DNA of 64,000 bases from Casuarius casuarius (GCA_003342895.1 PTFA01000273.1:515284-579283), one strand, 5' to 3'. Shown: positions 22,776 through 35,993, numbered from the stretch's first letter. Notes: a model not told the origin generated them from the sequence alone. Made by a program: numbers and translations.

Positions 22776-25700
22776 CTACCATCATCTATGAGGTATCCCT
22801 ACATCTATGGAGGCAATCTATACCTTACTTTTACATGATTCAAGCACCACTTTTCCTTGTTAGCCAAGCAGAAAGAAATCTCATTTCTTCTGCAGAAGAC
22901 CCTTGTATTTGTACAGTAAGATTTATAATTGTCCTGCTGGGAAAATTAGTAACAATAACTATTTTATCAAAGTTCACAATCAGTTTACAAGCAGGGAAGA
23001 AAGTGAAGCAGATGACTTTTGAATAGGATACTGTGATGACATGTTAAAAAGTTACTTGGGACCTGGTGAGTTTCTTTTTTAAAAAAACATACTGTGTCAG
23101 GACCTAAGCTGTCAAATTAAAAATGAATATCAGTAAGGTAGGCTTTCAGTTGTAAGGACGTGTGGAAGATTTGTTAATAAATTTATAAGTATACCATTAG
23201 ACCTCAATTTTATACAGCCTATTTCTAACATGTTGAAATATATGTTTGTGCTGCAGGCACAAAATTACTCTATAAAAGTAATTGTCTTACTGAAAAATAA
23301 CTTTTGGAGACTTTTTTGCCTGTTTTTAGAGTTGTTTTGAATACTTAACCCATCTGTGCAAGAATGAAGACATTTCCAAATGGAATCAAAATAGCCTTAG
23401 TTTTTCATTAGAGGAAAAAAAGCAGAATTTTAAAACCTGGGGTGGGTCCATAGTGCGGTTTTTGCCATGTTACTAAGTGAAGCTGTGGGAAGGAAGATGC
23501 AGCTGCAACTGCCCAGTGCCAAGTTTTCGAGTTAGCGAGGGCTCGATGCTGAGTCCTCAGACCGTGATTGAGCTTGATGTAGAGCAGTCCTCACTGCTGC
23601 CCTTGGGGGAACTAGCAGATCTTCTCACATTTCTGCTGGAGACCAGAAGGGTGCACAGGTAAAGTGGGTCTCTTGACTGATACTCTTCGGCCAAGCTCGT
23701 AATACCTGGGGCTTTAGAGTCTGCCATGCGCGTAGCTGGCTCAGCAGCCCAGCACCTCCAGCCCAGCTGGAGGTCAGTGTCCAGCCCTGGCAGGACAACG
23801 AAGACAATTATCACCATACCTTCACTGAGCAAGGCTGTTTTCACAAATGCCTCATTTACTGTTTTAAGCACGGCTAAACCAAGGTGCTGCAATCTGTATA
23901 AAAGAATTTTCCCATGAGTGCTTTCAGGTGAAACTGTGGGATGAAGGGCACTCTACAGAGCATTTTTGAGTAGCTGATCACCACTGCTGCTCACTGAAAC
24001 TAATGAAGGTGCTTCAGCACCTCTTGCTTTTTCCTCCTGAACCTTTGTCCTGTTCCATTGCAGTCTGAGGCTTGTGTTTATGGCTGGCATACAGCTCTGC
24101 ATGTCCCCAGCAAGGTTTTGTTTTCAACTGGCTGCAGATAAGCATAATGCAAATGCAGTTTCATTAAAAACAAATCAACAGATTATTATATCAGTCACCT
24201 GCAGCAGCTTTAATGTCCAGCAGCATGGGCAGAAGCAGGTCAGGATCAGGAGTACCACAAAAATGCAAGATTTCACTGTAAAATAAGTCCCTGAGTAGAG
24301 GGTTCCTGGTTCAGTCATTCTTCCTGGTCTCTGGAGGAACAAGGAGGAGGGCAGCTGCAGTGGGTGCAAGGAGGAAGAAAAGAGAAAGTGACATGACTAG
24401 AGCACCTGGGAATGAGACTCTTCAGGAGGGAGACCGTGCACTTTCCGTGGAAGTGCCTCAGACACTGGCAAACACCAAGCAGGCCTGCCAGAAAACACTC
24501 AAGGTAGGAAAGCTTCACAAGCTTCAAGTAAGGAGTGAACTTGGATGACCAGTTTAAAGTCCTATGAGAACTGTTCAGCAGAGACAAAACCCATGAGTAG
24601 ACTCTTGACCCTTTTGAAGTCAGTGGAAGATCTACCTCTGACCTAGTGGCACCACAATTTCCCTTGTAGCTGCTGGAGTCTGAACCCCGGGGCTGCAATA
24701 TCACCCTTGTGTGTTTTACCCAGAAGTGAAAGCATTTGAGGCCGAGAGATGTACATCTCTACTTGCACTAATATACAACCCAAAATAGACGTGTGTTCGA
24801 TTGCTGACATTTATAATTGCTTTTCTTGCTGTTTCCTGTACATATAGGATTCCATTTCTACCCTTTCCTACTCCTGGCTCCACTGTAATACCCTTTTGCC
24901 TGGAGGGAGGAAGAGGAACAGATGGTATGCAGCTAGGCAATTAGACAACATAGTAAAAGCAGTAAAGTTCCACATTTAACTTCTCAGGCTCTCTCCTCAA
25001 GCCATTCCCCTTGTGTCTCCCATGCAAAGTTAATGATTATAAAATTATTTCCAACTATCTATCTGCGTTCTTAAGTTGATATTAAAGTGACTGCAGCAAT
25101 TTTGATTGACATTTGCTGAGGCTCATGAACCAGCTAATTCTGATCAATCATAATTGTCCCTGCTGCTACAAGCAGTATGTACCTCAGCCAGTAAAATGGG
25201 CCATTCACCAGCTCCCAAATGTGAACTACTAAATGCTCAGGCCTCAGAACAGAAGCCTGGAAATCTAGTTACAAAACAGTACGGGCAGAACTGAAAAGAG
25301 GGAAATGAAAGGGAAGGGAATTAACAGGAACAAATACAGTGTTCCAAATAAAAGGAATCAAGCTGCTTGCATTGTAAATGAGACATCCTCTGCAGCCTCA
25401 CCACAGCTACACTGATGGTTGATAATATTCTCTCCGCAAAAAAGAAATAAAGGGAAGACGCTGATATTCTGGAGTAAATGGTTCTCCGCTGTGTTAGTGT
25501 TAGAGAACAGATTGAAGAAATGATAACAGTAGTGTAAATAGTTGTAAGTGTGCAACAGCACACAGCATCAGTTTAAATGACCTGGTAATTTGGCATGAAC
25601 CCAAGCAATCATTCCCTGAGCTGAATTTATGTTGTGTGTTGTCAAAAAGCAGCCAAAAAACAGGATACAGCTAGATGTTTGGAAGCCATTTCCCTTCCAT

Positions 25701-28053
25701 TGGAAAAGACCAGCAGATTGTTCTGTTTTTAAAGGGCAGAATTACCAGTTCCAGTAAGGTATTTGTAAATCCTCAAGTGTTTCAGGCTTAATCTTAGTTT
25801 TCCAGCTGCTTCTGAAGAATGTAATATACCACCTTCTAAAGGTGTGTAAAAAAGATACCCAGCATTATTATTAAAAACAGCAATTTGAGCAGAACAACTC
25901 CAATTTTACTTTGTACTTCTTGCCTTTTAAAAATTTAATTAGAAAGGAATGTGTGGGTTTTTAATAGAATTCACAGGGATACAAGAATAAGTTTTTTTCT
26001 CTTCCTTTCCTTTTCCAGTGGCCAGGCTCAGATTCACACAAAGAGCCACATGTTAATGTCATATGCTGAAATGAACTAGATAAATGCCAAATATTACATC
26101 TGAGTTTGCAATGAAGCTTCCATTGACAACTCCGTCAGCCTTTGACAGACCCATGCCTCCACGTTTCCGGGCTCCACATTCAGCATGACATTTCATAGCT
26201 GAACCCCAGGTAGGGAACAGAGCACAAAAGGTGAAATATGCTGTAATCTCAGGAGCTCAGGAGCAGCTGCAGGTTTCTGAGCAATACATCAGTGAGGCTG
26301 CGCAACTGAGGCATTAACTGGCAACAGGAGCACCAGAGTTTGACCGCTTGTGGACCCGCAACCACGCTTCTCATTCCTACTCAGGGCCACAAAACCTTTT
26401 TTGCTGCTAAAGCTGTTTCCAAAGACTTAAACTGTAAAAAGAACACTCTCGTAGTCTCATCTGATCTCCTGTAGCGGGGGAATTTTCCCAAAGGTGTATC
26501 TTCCAGAAAGATACTTGATGTGACCCAGTAGGAGCCACATGGATGTTAGCTGTTCGGGTCAGCTTCCATCAGTACTAGGAAGCTGCAAATACTTTCCTAA
26601 ATCACCCCTTTCTAATATTCAGAAGATACAGCCTGTATTTTCCTTTTTCAGGATATTCTTTGTAGCTGGCTGTACGAAAAGGATTCCGTTACTGTTTGCA
26701 CATTTTATTAGGGGGCTCAGATATTTACCAGGAACCTATCCTCATTATTTACTGCTTAAAATACTTTTTTAACCTGCAAACTTGGCTAATAAGGGTTTTA
26801 TGCTGTCCCCACCCAAATGTTAAAACACATCTAACAAGCGAAGAAAAAAAACCCCCCTAATGTGGGAAGGGATGGCTCAAAACCTGGGGAGAACATCCTC
26901 CACTATGAAAGAGGCTCTACTGAACATATTTGGGGTTAAGCACAGTGAATATCCAGCTGCCTGCAGGTTATTAAGAAAGTTTCTAATACACCCTGAGATA
27001 AAATACATGATGGGATGTAAACGAACTCAAGGAGAAAGTACATTGATTTACAATCAATAAATGTATTTACAGGCAACCTGAGCAAAGAATAAATCTCATC
27101 CGTCAGAATTCCAAGTTGTTTGAATCTCAGGACAACAAGACAAGTACGTAAAAGTGGTTTAAAGTAGAAAATGGGGTAGGAGACCAGTGTTTAAAGAGTC
27201 TGGAAACAAACATATTCCTACTTGTGCTTGCTGTATCAGAATAGTCTGATTTAGTCTTACATGCCACTCCAGTTTTCCTGGATTAGACTGTTCCTAAAAG
27301 GCATTGAGCTGTTTTTTGGATTCATTCTGGCCTTGTACTCAAAAATAAATAGGCGTAACAGAAGCACCTACAAACCGAAAGGTGTTGCCTGAGGAAGAGT
27401 GACTAGGAGAATGAGATTAAAATTGTTGGAGGTTGACAGTTCTTTCGGAGCAAAGGCTGGATTCTGGATGTCCTACTTCTTTGCTAAGCTTATCACAAGA
27501 CACGGCTAAACGGGAAAAGAAATAAAGATTTTTCTGTGAGAGACTGACCTTCTCACCACTGAAGGAAATGCATTATAGCTACCAGAGGGGGAATAGAAAT
27601 AGACACAGAGCAGCCTCCTCTTTCTCGTGATGTGGGAACAATGATTCTTTTCTTTCCACTAGCAACTGCGCTTGGACCAAACTCAAGGTTATAAAATAAT
27701 GAGCATAACAGGAGCAAATATTATAAGTTGCCTTTCCTCCCACCCATCCATGTATAAATTTAAACCAAATAATAATAAAACAAACTGGCAGCTGGTGTTT
27801 TAAGCTGCCAGCTTCAATGCCCTCATAAAATAAAACTTTCTTTCTATTCTTTTCCCTCCCCAGTAGTTATTAATTTTTGTTCTGTGTATTTTTCAGTTAG
27901 ATGTTCTTGTAAGTAGACCAATGAAAAACAAAAACAGCCGTGAATGGAGATGAGCAGCAAATGACAACACACCTGGAGTAACAAAGACTTTCATTTTACA
28001 GGCTCTTTCCCTTTTCACTCCTCATCAATGTCTGCCTGTGATGGATGATGTGG
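22776..28053. other. non-coding stretch
   Basis: No gene recognised. Two very pyrimidine-rich acceptor-like sites end at 24063 and 26018. The first is followed by a frame open for about 74 codons to a stop at 24284-24286, the second by one open for about 20 codons. Neither has a donor or recognisable similarity. At 27897-27908 a strong acceptor and a strong donor (CTT|GTAAGT) enclose only 12 bases. These are noted as possible decoys. Confidence 0.6.
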
Positions 28054-28093
28054 CAAACAAAGCAAAACAAAACAAAGCAAAACAAAACAAAAA
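28054..28093. repeat. CAAAA pentanucleotide-type simple repeat
   Basis: About eight units of (C/G)AAAA/CAAA alternate as AACAAAGCAAAACAAAACA, a typical A-rich simple repeat. Confidence 0.9.
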
Positions 28094-30263
28094 CCTCAAA
28101 GAGGGAGTGAGATAAAAAAGTACTTCACACTAAATGCTGAATATCAAAGGACACGGTCAGCATATCAGAGGTGTCATTACATGACTGCTTGCAGTGTAAT
28201 TTTTACCTTCCAACCCCGATCTCAGAGCCAGAATTCTTACGAATCCTGCAAAAGCATCAAAACCCAATCCAATGTCCAGCAAGTCTAAATACACAAGGCA
28301 AACAAGTGGGTGAAGAAAATGAATTGTCATATTTCATAATTTACAGACAGGGAAAAGAGTAACTAGGGAGCAGTTTTCAAAATGGCTAAATGGTAATTGG
28401 ATGCCTAATTGCTGTTTGCAAAATGGAAAAACCTCCCATAGGGGTATGTCTGGTTTGTTCTTTTACATGTGTAGTTATATGACACATTAGATTTGGCAGG
28501 AAAACTGGCTCAGAAGTACCTGCCAAAGAGGGGGTTATTGTTAAGTATGATCATTTTATTGTTCTGGTTAATATCATAGTCTGATAAGCAAACGTACTGG
28601 CATAGCTGATAGGTCAACAACTTTCATCCATGGCAGAAAAAGGGAAAAAATTTCCTCCGTGAGCTTTCCTGGCAAAACCAATGCATTATGTAATTTCAGG
28701 GTGAGTCTCTTAACCTCTGAATTGTCCATCCCTCACTAATGTTTTCAATTTTATCTGTCATCATTTTCACTAATACTGTCTGAAGGGAAAAAAAATCGTT
28801 TAAGATTGAATTGCATCAAAAATAATCAGCAACCATCTCAGAGTGTATCACAGCCCTCGATCAGCTACAAGCTTAAGGCTCCGCACAGCTGGGATCTGCA
28901 GAGTCCCAGGGAAGTGTGACTGAAGTCTCTGTGTGTACGTGAGATAATGATAACGATAGCGGAAGACCATAGATAATAGTGACGAAAAGAGGGCCTATGT
29001 GAAACCCATCTAGTTGACGCCTTCTTGCAACATGGGTCTATTTTATGCACAAATATCTTTCATGATGTTCTGCTGGTAACAGATGATGGCTACTGTAAAC
29101 AACATCCGTTCCTAAAATTCTTCTGTCCTTCACTTTTCATATTTTTGACTGTCAGTTTACATTCCTCTGTCACACTTGTTCAACAGTACAGAATGCCTAC
29201 TCTGAGACTCAAGAAAATAAGCAGCCTCCTTTTCTCAGTAAATGGAGGTACATTTAAGTTTACCTCCATAGCAAACACGTGCACGTTGTTTGATGTAGCA
29301 TCATCTGTGTGCAAAGTTATAAAAAACATACAGTTTCATTTCCCTCCTGATCCCAGTATCACTTAAGAATAGTTGTATTGTATGTATGTATGGAGGGAAC
29401 CTTATGTTTCCATCTGAAAGATAGCTTAACTCTTTGCTTTAGTTTTCTGACTTTACTAAAAGTTAGTTAAAAGTGTCTCTAGTGATGGCCAAATATGTTC
29501 AGTTCTTGAGATTCAGCATAATAAAGACTGTCTTTCTCCTGATATAGTAAATATAACACATTAGTAACTGTAACACAAATGTCTTGAACCTGCCCCCTTG
29601 TTAAAGCCTTAACAATAATTCCGTAGAAGTAAGGGTATCTGTAAATTAAAATTCCTGATGGGCCAAAGTATTCTGCTACATTTTACTGTATGCAGTACTT
29701 AGCATGCACGTATGTAGATACCGTATGTTATGAAGAGGATGGGATTATTTTATTTCCCCACTTACAGAATGTGTTTGCCATGACTGTTTCATTTTCATTG
29801 TACAGTGTCACCCACTATTTTTTCAAGACTTTTCTCTTTTTCCAGACACCACCTGTTTAACATAAAATGTAGCTTGTAACAATGAGACAACATTGCATTG
29901 AATTAGCAGCAATAGAAACAGGAAAAAATGCAACTTTTGGTTATATATAGGTTAAAAAAACAGCTGCTCAGTTAAAGGATATTGGAGGGCCACAAAAAGA
30001 AGGGCTACATATTATCAATATCCTTCTTCCTGACCTTGGCATATATCCCCATCTCAGTTTCCCTATTACTAATGCAATGGCTGTAGTTCTTGCCAGCACC
30101 ATCCTCTCCTGTTTCAATAAAGGACAGATGCTTCCACATAGTTTTTCCTTGGTGAGCACTTCTCCTTCCTCACTATGATGCTGCTCATTAGGACAACCAT
30201 GAGAAAGTTTTCAGCAAGTATGACAAGATTTTGGTGTCCTAATTAATAAGAAACATCATATAT
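28094..30263. other. AT-rich non-coding stretch
   Basis: No gene or dispersed repeat recognised. A strong pyrimidine tract ends in CCAG near 29846 without any supported exon following it. Confidence 0.6.
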
Positions 30264-30285
30264 CACACATACACACACACACACA
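30264..30285. repeat. CA microsatellite
   Basis: Mostly pure CA repeat with one AT interruption, followed by TATATA/CATATA-rich sequence to about 30400. Confidence 0.9.
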
Positions 30286-30757
30286 GAGGCATATATTACG
30301 TGTGTATATACACATACCCAGAATCTCACCAGATGTTTATATACCCATGCATTTGTATATGAATATGCATGTATACATACCTATATAGAATATATCTATA
30401 TAGTGAAAAGTGCATAGAAAGATCAATAAATCAATCAGTAGCTTTAATCTTGGCTGCAACTGATGACTGTGTTGCACTCAGAGTGCCTAAATTTACATTC
30501 CTGTTTCATTAGCTCTGCCTTTTTGCTGTGAGTCAGAGATGAATAGGCAAACAAAAGCTCATTTGTTGACAGGTCCTAAAGGTTGGAAGTAGGGTATTCT
30601 TAGAAGGTACAATCTCACTTTGCTCTTCCAGGAAATAAAATGTATACTCTTAAAATATAAGGTATCCAACATGCCAAAATTCAGTTTTTAGCGAAGCTAT
30701 GCCTTTTAAAATTTCCTGTTTCATTCTCAATTTCATAATATAATTACACTTTTTGAA

Positions 30758-30797
30758 GTGTGTGTGTGTGTGCGTGTGTGTGTGTATGCGCACACAT
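30758..30797. repeat. GT microsatellite
   Basis: GT dinucleotide run with a GC interruption, ending in a GCGCACACA segment that could fold back on the GT run. Confidence 0.9.
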
Positions 30798-31087
30798 GTC
30801 TTCCGCCAACAGCACTAGTAAGCAGGCACATTAAACAAAATACGGCTCTAACTGCTTTAGTCGAGGAAATATTTGTTAAAAGACTTTTTTTTTTGTCTGA
30901 AAAGTGAGGTACAAAGCACGTACAAGAAAATACTAGCATTTCTCTTACATCATTGGTACACATCAGCAATTTCTGAGTAATTCAGAGAGGTTCATTTGGG
31001 CTTGGTCATGGTTACATGACCCCAGATGTGATTTATGACAAAGCTGACATGTTTTCCTTTGATCCTGTTCCTCTCCTCTGCTGCCAG

Positions 31088-32070
31088 TTGTCTCTGCAAG
31101 AGGATTTAAGCACTTGGCATCTGAGCCCTGCACACTAAAGGAAGATCTGGATCTTTCTTAGTGGCTTGAGAGGACAGTGGAGGGCTCTGTGCTCTTGTGG
31201 CCCTCATCCCAAATCACACTGCTCCATGCAAAGAAGAAGAAGAAAAAAAAGGCTACACGCCAAAACTTTCATGTTTTAGTCAGACTTTCTCCTTCCTTCA
31301 TGTGGAGTTGTGGTTATGTGTTGGGAGGAAGGTAGGAATGCTACCATCACCCACTTTCGCTCCAGCCCTCTTTTTGCCACCTGCACAGGTATCAAGAAGG
31401 CTAAAGGCTGAATTTACCAGTTATCTAGCTAATATATTCACAGATAGGTCAGGTTCATTAACACAGAGTTGCAGCAGGACAATCCTTAGAAGCAGGACTT
31501 TTTTTAGACGTGTCTGGGCTATGGAGCTATAGAGCTGCCACATAACAAATCCCATCACCCCCAGCATTTCCACAACAGAACCGGCTGTCAGGTTTTTATA
31601 TACGAGCAATGTTTTGCATTGTGAGCTCTTGCTGGGACGTACTGACAAAGTTCTCTGTGGAAGTTTGTGAAACACTTCTCCACAGGCTGCTAGCCCAGGA
31701 GAAATGTCATTATTTCTAATAATTCTAAAATGCTAATTACTAACACAAATATGAAAGGTAAAAAGAAAGTTCTAAACCACAATAAATGAATGTACAGTCA
31801 GGTATTGTTGAAAGGCTGAATGCCCTTCTGTTGCCTGTTGATCCATTGACTTACTGGTATTAACTTACTGTTGCCAAGTTGACTTGCAGAATGCTAATGT
31901 TGCCTCTCCTGCTGCTCTCTCCATCTGTTGAGTGCCCAGTGTTGCCCTTTTGTTTCATAATCTCCACTTTATTAAATGTTACCGTACTGGGTTATATATG
32001 ACTGAACCATACTGTAAATGTTCACTTGTTTTCTACAGCTTGTTTGGTTCAATAAAGCTTTTCTTTTGGA
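31088..32070 (+). other. possible terminal exon and 3' UTR with poly(A) signal
   Basis: A strong acceptor (TCCTCTGCTGCCAG) ends at 31087. One downstream frame, with a two-base start, runs about 23 codons (VSARGFKHLASEP, then CTLKEDLDLS) to a TAG near 31161; another runs 16 codons. An AATAAA lies at 32051-32056, followed by a T/G-rich element (CTTTTCTTTTGGACTTGTTC), a good cleavage context. The stretch between looks like an ordinary 3' UTR but has no recognised homology. Acceptor and poly(A) signal may both be fortuitous. Confidence 0.2.
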
Positions 32071-32136
32071 CTTGTTCTAATGGATTTTAAAGCTGTTTGG
32101 AATATAAAACATGAAGGTTGTTGGAAGTACATACTT

Positions 32137-32188
32137 ATACATAATATGTATATGTATATGTATACGTATGTGTATATGTATATACACA
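32137..32188. repeat. TATG / GTATAT simple repeat
   Basis: Imperfect TATGTATATG units with short self-complementary TATACGTATG and TATATACA segments. Confidence 0.85.
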
Positions 32189-32795
32189 CTCATTCTTTGA
32201 AGGGCTGTTTGAAGCAGAATTTGGGTTCATTCCCTCCCCAGACTTTAGACAAGTGCTCTTAAATAAGAAGTGAACCAATCAAGTAGGACTCAGGTCTAGT
32301 TTTAAAAGGGCAGAAAATAAAAAAGAAATTGAAGTGCTAAGTAAAGCAGTAAAGTCTGTGTTCACCAGGGGGGCATGCAAATGTTTTCCCCATTGTCAAA
32401 TCCGCAGGCACATACCTTTCTGCTTTTCGATTTGGATCTCTAAGAAGCTCAAATGCTCCAAAGAGCAAAACAAGTAAATCTGGTTCAGCTTCAAAACTGT
32501 AACTTTCACATGTTTCTAATATGAAATCATAAATCAGATTTGCTTAAAGTGGATCTAGTTTATTGCTAAATGTTTGCAAGCTGTGGCATCTTCAAAGCCT
32601 TTCCACAGATGATTGGGTTTCAAGTATGCCAGCCAGACATAGTGTCGTGAGGTTTGAGGTCCACTGGAAATACTTCTTTCGAGTCTAAATTTCCATTATT
32701 ATTATTGCTCATTTATACTTACATATACATGTATTACATATATATATGTATTTACAATGTAAAGCATAATTCTCAGGCACTCCTATTACAACCTA
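32189..32795. other. non-coding stretch
   Basis: No gene recognised. It contains an ATT trinucleotide run around 32693-32706 and an ACATATA-type run at 32721-32755, just left of the polypurine tract. Confidence 0.6.
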
Positions 32796-33001
32796 CAAGA
32801 AGGAAGGAAGGGAAGGAGGGAGAGGGGGAAGGAGGGAGAAAGAGTGGGAGGCAGAGAGGGTGCGAGGAAACAAGGGAAGCAGTGAGGGAAGGAGGGAAGG
32901 AAGGACGGATGATAGAAGGATGAAAGAAAGAATGGAAGGAGAGAGAGAGGAAGGACAGAAGGAGGAAAGGAAGGAAGGTAGGAAGGGATGAAGGAAGAAG
33001 A
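32796..33001. repeat. 206-base polypurine (GGAA/GAGG) tract
   Basis: Almost uninterrupted A/G on the plus strand (AAGGAAGG, GGAGGGAGAGGGGG and similar) with only a few pyrimidines. Such tracts can adopt triplex structure. The complementary strand gives long leucine/serine/proline-rich open frames at 32773-33281, which are low-complexity artefacts and not genes. Confidence 0.95.
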
Positions 33002-33451
33002 CTAAACTGTTGAGCAGTCCAGCAATCAAAAAAATCAGACCAGTTCCCAAATATGAAGCCTTCTGCCTCCATTCAAAGACAGTTACCCACTGTCTCAGTG
33101 ACTGCAATAGTCTGAACAGATTGATACACATTGCAGTGGTCTCGGTGGCTGACAAAAAGCACTGTTTCAGTCTAGGAGGTAAACTTGTTCCAGATCTGAG
33201 GGCCTCTCCTGTATCTTTCAAATGTACTTGAAAGCCTTCTCTCACTATGACTATGGAAGCACAGCAAGAAGAAGGAGACATTCTGCTGATAAGAAAGATC
33301 CCTGATTATAAGAATTTCGAAGTTAAATTGCCCTCTTTCTTTAAGGTGTTGGTTTTGATGCATAAAGAACTGTTACTTTTTTTTAGGACTGAATCCAAAA
33401 TCCACTGAAAGTGCATACTGTTCCTCCTTTGAGACTCCTCAGAGCTGGCAT
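33002..33451. other. non-coding stretch
   Basis: Plus- and minus-strand frames of 60-75 codons overlap here without recognisable similarity. No repeat family is recognised. Confidence 0.5.
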
Positions 33452-33899
33452 TGTGGGGTGACCTCTCCTGAGGATTGTCGGGGGTGCGAGATCAGGGCTG
33501 CCTCCTGCAGTGGACGAGCCGGGGGCCGGGTGGGCAGCCGGCGGGGCCATCCCCATGGCGCACCTGGGCTGGGTGACCTGAGCAGGGCGGTGAGGATGGC
33601 GGGTTCCTCAAAACCTCCAGGCAACGCAAGAGGTGAACCGGGTCCAGTGCCCATCGGGGGTTTCCCATCAGGAGCGAAAGGAAACGAGGCCAGAGACAGG
33701 GCTGGAGACATGACAACAGCGTAGGTCCATCAGGAGTCATGGCCGGAGACAGGACTGGAAACCATCAACTACTACGTAGTTTGGAGTGCTCGCCTGGAGC
33801 TTAACAGGCTTCAGGGGCCGCAGGCTGTGAGTGTGCTGATGAGGGCCAACAGTGAGCCTGGCCATGGCAAATAAAGCCTGGAGGTGCTCTCTTATAACA
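33452..33899 (+). mobile_element. GC-rich discrete insert, possible solo LTR or retroposed 3' end
   Basis: An abrupt island of high GC and many CpGs in AT-rich surroundings. It begins TGTGGGGTGACC and ends CTTATAACA, so it has TG...CA termini. An AATAAA is present at 33870-33875, with a GT-rich element (GGAGGTGCTCTC) after it. These features fit a solo LTR of about 450 bases. Against this, the flanking pentamers (GGCAT before, GGAGT after) do not form a clean target-site duplication, and no internal retroviral sequence is present. A processed pseudogene or mRNA 3' end is the alternative. I recognise no family. Confidence 0.3.
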
Positions 33900-35651
33900 G
33901 GAGTGCCTAAGAATTATCCCTATAGCCAAGTAATACAAAAATTTTGACAAAGTTGTTCAGAATTTGGGTGGGTTTTCTCAAGGCTTCATCTTTAAGAACA
34001 GGAAGATAAAAAAAAAACATCAAGAAAGATAAAGTTCTAACTGAGATTTAGGCAATGCATGAATCATTTCAGAGAGTTGCACCAACAGCACTGAATGATG
34101 CATAACGACTGATGAAGAGGTCTTCTTGCTTACTTGCCAGACTGACAAGTCTGGAATACTCTGCATTGTATTTCTTTCTATCGGTTTATTTCTAAGTACA
34201 TGTAACAATTTCAGATCTGAATCTCAGGTAATACCTCCACAGAACGTATCATTGGTTGTCCTTCCACTCAGTTAGGCTGATGTATGATTTCAGCTTTCTA
34301 ACGAACCATAGGTAACAAACTATAAGTCTGTAAGGAGCATAAAACTCCTAAGAACTAGGATGTGCAGAATCCTAGTCTGCACAGTGTGTGCTCAAAGTAC
34401 TGTAGAATGGATGGAAGAGCAGGAAGATTCAGATTTAGCTTGACTGATTTTTTGATTAGATTCCTTACAAAAGTGGCAATCAGCTTTCACTTTGTGTTTT
34501 ATACCTTGCATCAAACTATGGTAGTGCCTGAGGTAAAAAAAAGCCAAATACCAACTCTTCTCTGTTTTGACATTTCCAAGGAAATAGCACGGGTTAAGAA
34601 TAGAATAAAAAAATTAACTTTGTGAGTCCCCTGTTTGCCTGGATTGGAGTGTGCATTGTAAATAATCCTTGGGAAATCCATGTGTTAGGTTGATTTATTT
34701 AGCTACTTACTTAATAAGAAACAAGCTTTCTCTGTTTGCCAGATTTTATAAATGGAGGCTATTCAAGTCAGGCTCCCATCTCCTTTTAGGATTGAGGTTT
34801 CTGCTGGCTATCTTGAAAGGATGTTCTAGAAATTTTGAGCCTGAGAAACAACTGAAATGACCACAGGTGATGAGACGTAGAGTTCTTCAAAGATGCAGTC
34901 ATATACGCAGAAATTAATAAACTTAGGCTGGTTTACAGCTGTGCAACTGAGGACAAAGTTAGCACCCAGTTACTCCTATTTGCAGATCATTCCTCAAGTT
35001 TCATATAGGCTTCCTGTGAATGTTAAGCATAGTGTTGTTAAAAATATTGATGAAAATGTTTTAAATAAGACTAGATGCACTTGGTTGTTGTTGATGAACT
35101 CCCTGTGACAAATACTGTGCCCGTAAGGTCTTATTACAGCCACTGCTCCTACCTGGAGGTTTTACTTTCTGAGCTAGACATATAAATGTGTTACTTGAAA
35201 TGCACGCCACCCCAGATAGGAAAATAAAGCCCAAGTCTGACAAAAAGCATAGGATAAGACTGAGTGACTTAAAGGTTGCTGCACTAGTAAATGCCATATC
35301 AGCAAGGACATAGTGTCTCTGCAGTGTTTCTTATATAGGACTGTGTCTCACTGTCACCAGGGGGACAGAGCTCTGTTTGGAAGGTGTCATTGCTTCCACC
35401 ACACCAGGTAGAGTCCCAAACACCTGACTGGCAACACACAAAGAAGTCTTAATAAAAATAAAATGGTTTTTAAAGATCTGTTGCCAGAAGACAAACTGGA
35501 AACAGCTTCTCTCTCCTCTTCTCTTTGGTGCTCTAATGGGATACAAATAGCCTTCTGAAATGTCCAAAGAACAGTGATGTCCCAACCGTTTGTTATCCCA
35601 TGTGGATGCATCAGTATCAGCAATTTCAGCATTTTCCTTTGTCTTTCACAG
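33900..35651. other. AT-rich non-coding stretch
   Basis: No gene recognised. It ends in a strong pyrimidine tract (CCTTTGTCTTTCACAG) at 35651. Confidence 0.6.
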
Positions 35652-35706
35652 TCTGAACTGACAGAGGACTTTGGAAATAAACAATTGAAAAAGACATTCC
35701 CTAAAG
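35652..35706 (+). CDS. candidate short internal coding exon of an unidentified gene
   Basis: A near-ideal acceptor (TTCCTTTGTCTTTCACAG) precedes 35652 and a good donor (AAAG|GTAACT) follows 35706. Of the three frames only one is open: 18 codons starting in phase 0, SELTEDFGNKQLKKTFPK, plus one leftover base. The composition is hydrophilic and protein-like. The next acceptor (ATAGTTTCATTTGCAG, ending 36530) is followed by an 88-codon open frame that joins in phase and ends at 36797-36799. I do not recognise either peptide. At 55 bases, chance cannot be excluded. Confidence 0.3.
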
Positions 35707-35993
35707 GTAACTATCAAGTCCAATAAGGCTCAAATAAAATGGCCCAGCTGTCAGAGTAAAATACAGCATATCCACTTAGCTCTTGAAAGGAAAAGGTAAT
35801 GCTAACCAGTTGCTGGAGACAGCCCAGAGAGGTAGTGTCACAGTGACAGCTGCACAAAAGGATGTACTGCATAGCAGAGTTCAACTGAATGAATGCCAAA
35901 CAATGTATAATAGCTACGTAAGTAATTCTCTTCAAAGGACGAAATAAAAAGCAGGAACACACTTTGTTTAAAAGTTGTCATTACTGATAGTAA

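Noticed and set aside
24064..24286. Strong acceptor followed by a 74-codon frame
   Set aside because: No in-phase upstream exon and no poly(A) signal close by; comparable decoy acceptors are frequent in the window.
24780..24860. GTTCGATT resembling a tRNA B box
   Set aside because: No matching A box or cloverleaf could be drawn around it.
32773..33281. 99- and 162-codon minus-strand frames rich in Leu, Ser and Pro
   Set aside because: They are translations of the polypurine tract complement, a low-complexity artefact.
33458..33740. Overlapping 82-90 codon frames in the GC-rich insert
   Set aside because: Open on both strands because of base composition; no similarity.
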